From assembly GCA_001643675.2 (NCBI GenBank), contig LSRY02000013.1, positions 1,797,175 through 1,861,174 on the forward strand: DNA of 64,000 nucleotides, in the 5' to 3' direction. The position numbers and the translations under genes are program-made. The notes beneath the pieces were generated by a model. That model was not told where the DNA came from. It searched no databases and was given only the letters and a program-made list of their open reading frames with translations. Positions 56,601 to 64,000 of this stretch are shown here, piece by piece. Position 1 is the first letter of the stretch; each line of letters starts with the position of its first letter. Source of the stretch: Monocercomonoides exilis (Eukaryota; Preaxostyla; Oxymonadida; Polymastigidae).

Positions 56601-59600
56601 ATGTGTTTTGAGTGTAGTTTTGTGTTTATTTCGGCTGAGAAGGTCTTTTCTCTCTGAAAGGGCCCTCTCACCCGAAATATCACTCAACACCAAATAGAGT
56701 GTGTTTTTCTTTTTCGATAAAAATTACAAAATTTGTGTTGATAGCTCCCTGGCTCCTGTGGCCTGCACAGCAGGCCACACCACTCACCGCGCCCTCCCCG
56801 CCCCGCAAAAAATAATATGAAAAATTCGGTTATTTCAGTGAAATGACTGAAAAGAGTCGGCAGCGCGCAGCGCGTTCCTTCCGGCTCGGAGAGAGTGGGG
56901 AGCGCCTTGCAACGCTGTCCTATCACTCTCTCCCCCATTCACACACACTCTGCATGTGTTTTGAGTGTAAGTTTTGTGTTTATTTCGGCTGAGAAGGTCT
57001 TTTCTCTCTGAAAGGGCCCTCTCACCCGAAATATCACTCAACACCAAATAGAGTGTGTTTTTCTTTTTCGATAAAAATTACAAAATTTGTGTTGATAGCT
57101 CCCTGAGCTCCTGTGGCCTGCACAGCAGGCCACACCACTCACCGCGCCCTCCCCGCCCCGCAAAAAATAATATGAAAAATTCGGTTATTTCAGTGAAATG
57201 ACTGAAAAGAGCCTAGGCAGCGCGCAGCGCGTTCCTTCCGGCTCGGAGAGAGTGGGGAGCGCCTTGCAACGCTGTCCTATCACTCTCTCCCCCATTCACA
57301 CACACTCTGCATGTGTTTTGAGTGTGTTTTGTGTTTATTTCGGCTGAGAAGGTCTTTTCTCTCTGAAAGGGCCCTCTCACCCGAAATATCACTCAACACC
57401 AAATAGAGTGTGTTTTTCTTTTTCGATAAAAATTACAAAATTTGTGTTGATAGCTCCCTGGCTCCTGTGGCCTGCACAGCAGGCCACACCACTCACCGCG
57501 CCCTCCCCGCCCCGCAAAAAATAATATGAAAAATTCGGTTATTTCAGTGAAATGACTGAAAAGAGCCTAGGGCAGCGCGCAGCGCGTTCCTTCCGGCTCG
57601 GAGAGAGTGGGGAGCGCCTTGCAACGCTGTCCTATCACTCTCTCCCCATTCACACACACTCTGCATGTGTTTTGAGTGTAAGTTTTGTGTTTATTTCGGC
57701 TGAGAAGGTCTTTTCTCTCTGAAAGGGCCCTCTCACCCGAAATATCACTCAACACCAAATAGAGTGTGTTTTTCTTTTTCGATAAAAATTACAAAATTTG
57801 TGTTGATAGCTCCTGGTTCTGTGGCCTGCACAGCAGGCCACACCACTCACCGCGCCCTCCCCGCCCCGCAAAAATAATATGAAAAATTCGGTTATTTCAG
57901 TGAAATGACTGAAAAGAGCCTAGGGCAGCGCGCAGCGCGTTCTCGGCTCGGAGAGAGTGGGGAGCGCCTTGCAACGCTGTCCTATCACTCTCTCCCCATT
58001 CACACACACTCTGCATGTGTTTTGAGTGTAAGTTTTGTGTTTATTTCGGCTGAGAAGGTCTTTTCTCTCTGAAAGGGCCCTCTCACCCGAAATATCACTC
58101 AACACCAAATAGAGTGTGTTTTTCTTTTTCGATAAAAATTACAAAATTTGTGTTGATAGCTCCCTGGCTCCTGTGGCCTGCACAGCAGGCCACACCACTC
58201 ACCGCGCCCTCCCCGCCCCGCAAAAATAATATGAAAAATTCGGTTATTTCAGTGAAATGACTGAAAAGAGCCTAGGGCAGCGCGCAGCGCGTTCCTTCCG
58301 GCTCGAGAGAGTGGGGAGCGCCTTGCAACGCTGTCCTATCACTCTCTCCCCATTCACACACACTCTGCATGTGTTTTGAGTGTAAGTTTTGTGTTTATTT
58401 CGGCTGAGAAGGTCTTTTCTCTCTGAAAGGGCCCTCTCACCCGAAATATCACTCAACACCAAATAGAGTGTGTTTTTCTTTTTCGATAAAAATTACAAAA
58501 TTTGTGTTGATAGCTCCCTTGAGCTCCTGTGGCCTGCACAGCAGGCCACACCACTCACCGCGCCCTCCCCGCCCCGCAAAAAATAATATGAAAAATTCGG
58601 TTATTTCAGTGAAATGACTGAAAAGAGCCTAGGGCAGCGCGCAGCGCGTTCCTTCCGGCTCGGAGAGAGTGGGGAGCGCCTTGCAACGCTGTCCTATCAC
58701 TCTCCCCCATTCACACACACTCTGCATGTGTTTTGAGTGTAAGTTTTGTGTTTATTTCGGCTGAGAAGGTCTTTTCTCTCTGAAAGGGCCCTCTCACCCG
58801 AAATATCACTCAACACCAAATAGAGTGTGTTTTTCTTTTTCGATAAAAATTACAAAATTTGTGTTGATAGCTCCCTGGTTCTGTGGCCTGCACAGCAGGC
58901 CACACCACTCACCGCGCCCTCCCCGCCCCGCAAAAAATAATATGAAAAATTCGGTTATTTCAGTGAAATGACTGAAAAGAGCTAGGGCAGCGCGCAGCGC
59001 GTTCCTTCCGGCTCGGAGAGAGTGGGGAGCGCCTTGCAACGCTGTCCTATCACTCTCTCCCCATTCACACACACTCTGCATGTGTTTTGAGGGTGTAGTT
59101 TGTGTTTATTTCGGCTGAGAAGGTCTTTTCTCTCTGAAAGGGCCCTCTCACCCGAAATATCACTCAACACCAAATAGAGTGTGTTTTTCTTTTTCGATAA
59201 AAATTACAAAATTTGTGTTGATAGCTCCCTGGCTCCTGTGGCCTGCACAGCAGGCCACACCACTCACCGCGCCCTCCCCGCCCCGCAAAAAATAATATGA
59301 AAAATTCGGTTATTTCAGTGAAATGACTGAAAAGAGCCTAGGCAGCGCGCAGCGTTCCTTCCGGCTCGGAGAGTGGGGAGCGCCTTGCAACGCTGTCCTA
59401 TCACTCTCTCCCCATTCACACACACTCTGCATGTGTTTTGAGTGTAAGTTTTGTGTTTATTTCGGCTGAGAAGGTCTTTTTCTCTGAAAGGGCCCTCTCA
59501 CCCGAAATATCACTCAACACCAAATAGAGTGTGTTTTTCTTTTTCGATAAAAATTACAAAATTTGTGTTGATAGCTCCCTGGTTCCTGTGGCCTGCACAG

Positions 59601-62600
59601 CAGGCCACACCACTCACCGCGCCCTCCCCGCCCCGCAAAAAATAATATGAAAAATTCGGTTATTTCAGTGAAATGACTGAAAAGAGCCTAGGCAGCGCGC
59701 AGCGCGTTCCTTCCGGCTCGAGAGAGTGGGGAGCGCCTTGCAACGCTGTCCTATCACTCTCTCCCCATTCACACACACTCTGCATGTGTTTTGAGTGTAA
59801 GTTTTGTGTTTATTTCGGCTGAGAAGGTCTTTTCTCTCTGAAAGGGCCCTCTCACCCGAAATATCACTCAACACCAAATAGAGTGTGTTTTTCTTTTTCG
59901 ATAAAAATTACAAAATTTGTGTTGATAGCTCCTGGCTCCTGTGGCCTGCACAGCAGGCCACACCACTCACCGCGCCCTCCCCGCCCCGCAAAAAATAATA
60001 TGAAAATTCGGTTATTTCAGTGAAATGACTGAAAAGAGCCTAGGGCAGCGCGCAGCGCGTTCCTTCCGGCTCGGAGAGAGTGGGGAGCGCCTTGCAACGC
60101 TGTCCTATCACTCTCTCCCCCATTCACACACACTCTGCATGTGTTTTGAGTGTAAGTTTTGTGTTTATTTCGGCTGAGAAGGTCTTTTCTCTCTGAAAGG
60201 GCCCTCTCACCCGAAATATCACTCAACACCAAATAGAGTGTGTTTTTCTTTTTCGATAAAAATTACAAAATTTGTGTTGATAGCTCCCTGGTTCCTGTGG
60301 CCTGCACAGCAGGCCACACCACTCACCGCGCCCTCCCCGCCCCGCAAAAAATAATATGAAAATTCGGTTATTTCAGTGAAATGACTGAAAAGAGCCTAGG
60401 GCAGCGCGCAGCGCGTTCCTTCCGGCTCGGAGAGAGTGGGGAGCGCCTTGCAACGCTGTCCTATCACTCTCTCCCCATTCACACACACTCTGCATGTGTT
60501 TTGAGTGTAAGTTTTGTGTTTATTTCGGCTGAGAAGGTCTTTTCTCTCTGAAAGGGCCCTCTCACCCGAAATATCACTCAACACCAAATAGAGTGTGTTT
60601 TTCTTTTTCGATAAAAATTACAAAATTTGTGTTGATAGCTCCCTGGCTCCTGTGGCCTGCACAGCAGGCCACACCACTCACCGCGCCCTCCCCGCCCCGC
60701 AAAAAATAATATGAAAATTCGGTTATTTCAGTGAAATGACTGAAAAGAGCCTAGGGCAGCGCGCAGCGCGTTCTTCCGGCTCGGAGAGAGTGGGGAGCGC
60801 CTTGCAACGCTGTCCTATCACTCTCTCCCCATTCACACACACTCTGCATGTGTTTTGAGTGTAAGTTTTGTGTTTATTTCGGCTGAGAAGGTTTTTCTCT
60901 CTGAAAGGGCCCTCTCACCCGAAATATCACTCAACACCAAATAGAGTGTGTTTTTCGATAAAAATTACAAAATTTGTGTTGATAGCTCCCTTGGCTCCTG
61001 TGGCCTGCACAGCAGGCCACACCACTCACCGCGCCCTCCCCGCCCCCGCAAAAAAAAAAATAATATGAAAAATTCGGTTATTTCAGTGAAATGACTGAAA
61101 AGAGCCTAGGGCAGCGCGCAGCGCGTTCCTTCCGGCTCGAGAGAGTGGGGAGCGCCTTGCAACGCTGTCCTATCACTCTCTCCCCATTCACACACACTCT
61201 GCATGTGTTTTGAGTGTAAGTTTTGTGTTTATTTCGGCTGAGAAGGTCTTTTCTCTCTGAAAGGGCCCTCTCACCCGAAATATCACTCAACACCAAATAG
61301 AGTGTGTTTTTCGATAAAAATTACAAAATTTGTGTTGATAGCTCCCTGGCTCCTGTGGCCTGCACAGCAGGCCACACCACTCACCGCGCCCTCCCCGCCC
61401 CGCAAAAATAATATGAAAAATTCGGTTATTTCAGTGAAATGACTGAAAAGAGCCTAGGGCAGCGCGCAGCGCGTTCCTTCCGGCTCGGAGAGAGTGGGGA
61501 GCGCCTTGCAACGCTGTCCTATCACTCTCTCCCCATTCACACACACTCTGCATGTGTTTTGAGTGTAAGTTTTGTGTTTATTTCGGCTGAGAAGGTCTTT
61601 TCTCTCTGAAAGGGCCCTCTCACCCGAAATATCACTCAACACCAAATAGAGTGTGTTTTTCTTTTCGATAAAAATTACAAAATTTGTGTTGATAGCTCCC
61701 TGGCTCCTGTGGCCTGCACAGCGGCCACACCACTCACCGCGCCCTCCCCGCCCCGCAAAAAATAATATGAAAAATTCGGTTATTTCAGTGAAATGACTGA
61801 AAAGAGTTTAGGGGCAGCGCGCAGCGTTCCTTCCGGCTCGGAGAGAGTGGGGAGCGCCTTGCAACGCTGTCCTATCACTCTCTCCCCCATTCACACACAC
61901 TCTGCATGTGTTTTGAGTGTAAGTTTTGTGTTTATTTCGGCTGAGAAGGTCTTTTCTCTCTGAAAGGGCCCTCTCACCCGAAATATCACTCAACACCAAA
62001 TAGAGTGTGTTTTTCTTTTTCGATAAAAATTACAAAATTTGTGTTGATAGCTCCTGGCTCCTGTGGCCTGCACAGCAGGCCACACCACTCACCGCGCCCT
62101 CCCCGCCCCGCAAAAATAATATGAAAATTCGGTTATTTCAGTGAAATGACTGAAAAGAGCCTAGGGCAGCGCGCAGCGCGTTCTGGCTCGGAGAGAGTGG
62201 GGAGCGCCTTGCAACGCTGTCCTATCACTCTCTCCCCCATTCACACACACTCTGCATGTGTTTTGAGTGTAGTTTGTGTTTATTTCGGGCTGAGAAGGTC
62301 TTTTCTCTCTGAAAGGGCCCTCTCACCCGAAATATCACTCAACACCAAATAGAGTGTGTTTTTCTTTTCGATAAAAATTACAAAATTTGTGTTGATAGCT
62401 CCCTGAGCTCCTGTGGCCTGCACAGCAGGCCACACCACTCACCGCGCCCTCCCCGCCCCGCAAAAAATAATATGAAAAATTCGGTTATTTCAGTGAAATG
62501 ACTGAAAAGAGCCTAGGGCAGCGCGCAGCGCGTTCCTTCCGGCTCGGAGAGAGTGGGGAGCGCCTTGCAACGCTGTCCTATCACTCTCCCCCATTCACAC

Positions 62601-64000
62601 ACACTCTGCATGTGTTTTGAGTGTAAGTTTTGTGTTTATTTCGGCTGAGAAGGTCTTTTTCTCTGAAAGGGCCCTCTCACCCGAAATATCACTCAACACC
62701 AAATAGAGTGTGTTTTTCTTTTTCGATAAAAATTACAAAATTTGTGTTGATAGCTCCCTGGCTCCTGTGGCCTGCACAGCAGGCCACACCACTCACCGCG
62801 CCCTCCCCGCCCCGCAAAAAATAATATGAAAATTCGGTTATTTCAGTGAAATGACTGAAAAGAGCCTAGGGCAGCGCGCAGCGCGTTCCTTCCGGCTCGG
62901 AGAGAGTGGGGAGCGCCTTGCAACGCTGTCCTATCACTCTCTCCCCATTCACACACACTCTGCATGTGTTTTGAGTGTAAGTTTTGTGTTTATTTCGGCT
63001 GAGAAGGTCTTTTTCTCTGAAAGGGCCCTCTCACCCGAAATATCACTCAACACCAAATAGAGTGTGTTTTTCTTTTTCGATAAAAATTACAAAATTTGTG
63101 TTGATAGCTCCTGGCTCCTGTGGCCTGCACAGCAGGCCACACCACTCACCGCGCCCTCCCCGCCCCGCAAAAATAATATGAAAAATTCGGTTATTTCAGT
63201 GAAATGACTGAAAAGAGCCTAGGGCAGCGCGCAGCGTTCCTTCCGGCTCGAGAGAGTGGGGAGCGCCTTGCAACGCTGTCCTATCACTCTCTCCCCCATT
63301 CACACACACTCTGCATGTGTTTTGAGTAAGTTTTGTGTTTATTTCGGCTGAGAAGGTCTTTTTCTCTGAAAGGGCCCTCTCACCCGAAATATCACTCAAC
63401 ACCAAATAGAGTGTGTTTTTCTTTTTCGATAAAAATTACAAAATTTGTGTTGATAGCTCCTGGCTCCTGTGGCCTGCACAGCAGGCCACACCACTCACCG
63501 CGCCCTCCCCGCCCCGCAAAAATAATATGAAAAATTCGGTTATTTCAGTGAAATGACTGAAAAGAGCCTAGGGCAGCGCGCAGCGCGTTCCTTCCGGCTC
63601 GGAGAGAGTGGGGAGCGCCTTGCAACGCTGTCCTATCACTCTCTCCCCATTCACACACACACTCTGCATGTTTTGATGTTTATTTCGGCTGAGAAGGTCT
63701 TTTTTCTCTCTGAAAGGGCCCTCTCACCCGAAATATCACTCAACACCAAATAGAGTGTGTTTTTCTTTTCGATAAAAATTACAAAATTTGTGTTGATAGC
63801 TCCTGGCTCCTGTGGCCTGCACAGCAGGCCACACCACTCACCGCGCCCCCCCGCCCCGCAAAATAATATGAAAAATTCGGTTATTTCAGTGAAATGACTG
63901 AAAAGAGCCTAGGGCAGCGCAGCGCGTTCCTTCCGGCTGGCTCGGAGAGTGGGGAGCGCCTTGCAACGCTGTCCTATCACTCTCTCCCCATTCACACACA
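53691..64000 (+). repeat. Tandem satellite, about 29 copies of a roughly 350-357-bp unit, running off the window
   Basis: A head-to-tail array identified by recurrence of GAAATGACTGAAAAGAGCC about every 350-357 bp (54001, 54358, 54715 and so on to about 63890). It is GC-richer than the rest of the window. Copies are nearly identical and differ by 1-20-bp indels and small variants (CCCTGGCTCC / CCCTGAGCTCC / CCCTGGTTC). Each unit contains recurring inverted repeats (detailed under findings). Short ORFs on both strands recur, but indels shift their frames between copies, so I do not call them genes. I saw no tRNA, 5S rRNA or hammerhead core motif. A centromeric, subtelomeric or other heterochromatic satellite is the likeliest reading. 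The array end is outside the window. Confidence 0.95.

Noticed and set aside
53691-64000. Recurrent 60-70-codon ORFs on both strands of the satellite (e.g. minus-strand 'MVLSDISGERALSERKDLL')
   Set aside because: They recur only because the repeat recurs. Indels shift or truncate them between units, and they resemble no protein.
53691-64000. Hammerhead ribozyme or retrozyme origin of the satellite
   Set aside because: No CUGANGA...GAAA core was found on either strand of the unit.

Overview
This is nuclear DNA of an AT-rich unicellular eukaryote. The evidence is short GT-AG introns (about 55-80 bp, donors GTATGA or GTTTGT), many lineage-specific multicopy gene families, large A/T homopolymers and CTT/GAA microsatellites, eukaryotic transposons, and a short TTAGGG-type array. 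The beta-helix surface proteins and the helical family described below look to me like the expanded families of oxymonads such as Monocercomonoides. That assignment is recall and inference, not a database result. TGA, TAA and TAG all act as stops in intact genes, so the code is standard.

Region by region. 0.4-2.9 kb: an intact type I membrane protein with a duplicated beta-helix ectodomain. 3.4-4.0 kb: two small MITE-like elements, each flanked by TA. 4.3-9.7 kb: a decayed pogo-type transposase gene split by a 3.8 kb element with 456-bp terminal inverted repeats and a 4-bp target duplication (AGTT). That element carries a fragment of a beta-helix surface gene. 10-12.4 kb: a decayed surface-gene fragment and microsatellites. 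12.5-38.2 kb: six members of one three-exon family of helical proteins (at 12.5, 18.8, 23.8, 27.7, 29.7 and 37.5 kb), interspersed with decayed genes. Blocks of perfect identity between members point to recent gene conversion or duplication. 33.7-35.0 kb: a gene of 33-residue WMRHD repeats carrying a 1-nt frameshift. 39.3-40.9 kb: a broken beta-helix gene. 41.2-50.2 kb: a mobile-element region. On the minus strand a ubiquitin-specific-protease-like ORF, a low-complexity ORF and a transposase-like ORF lie in one continuous frame. On the plus strand is a Crypton-like tyrosine recombinase with a C-terminal SANT-like domain. Interstitial telomere-type repeats lie between these two divergent units. 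50.2-53.6 kb: AT-rich DNA with nothing recognisable. 53.6 kb to the end: about 29 tandem copies of a roughly 355-bp, GC-richer satellite in which several inverted repeats recur.

The window as a whole looks like a subtelomeric or otherwise heterochromatic accessory region: tandem satellite, interstitial telomeric repeats, nested transposons, surface-protein genes and pseudogenes, and a converting multigene family. Only the surface protein at 0.4-2.9 kb and three to five members of the helical family look like functional genes.
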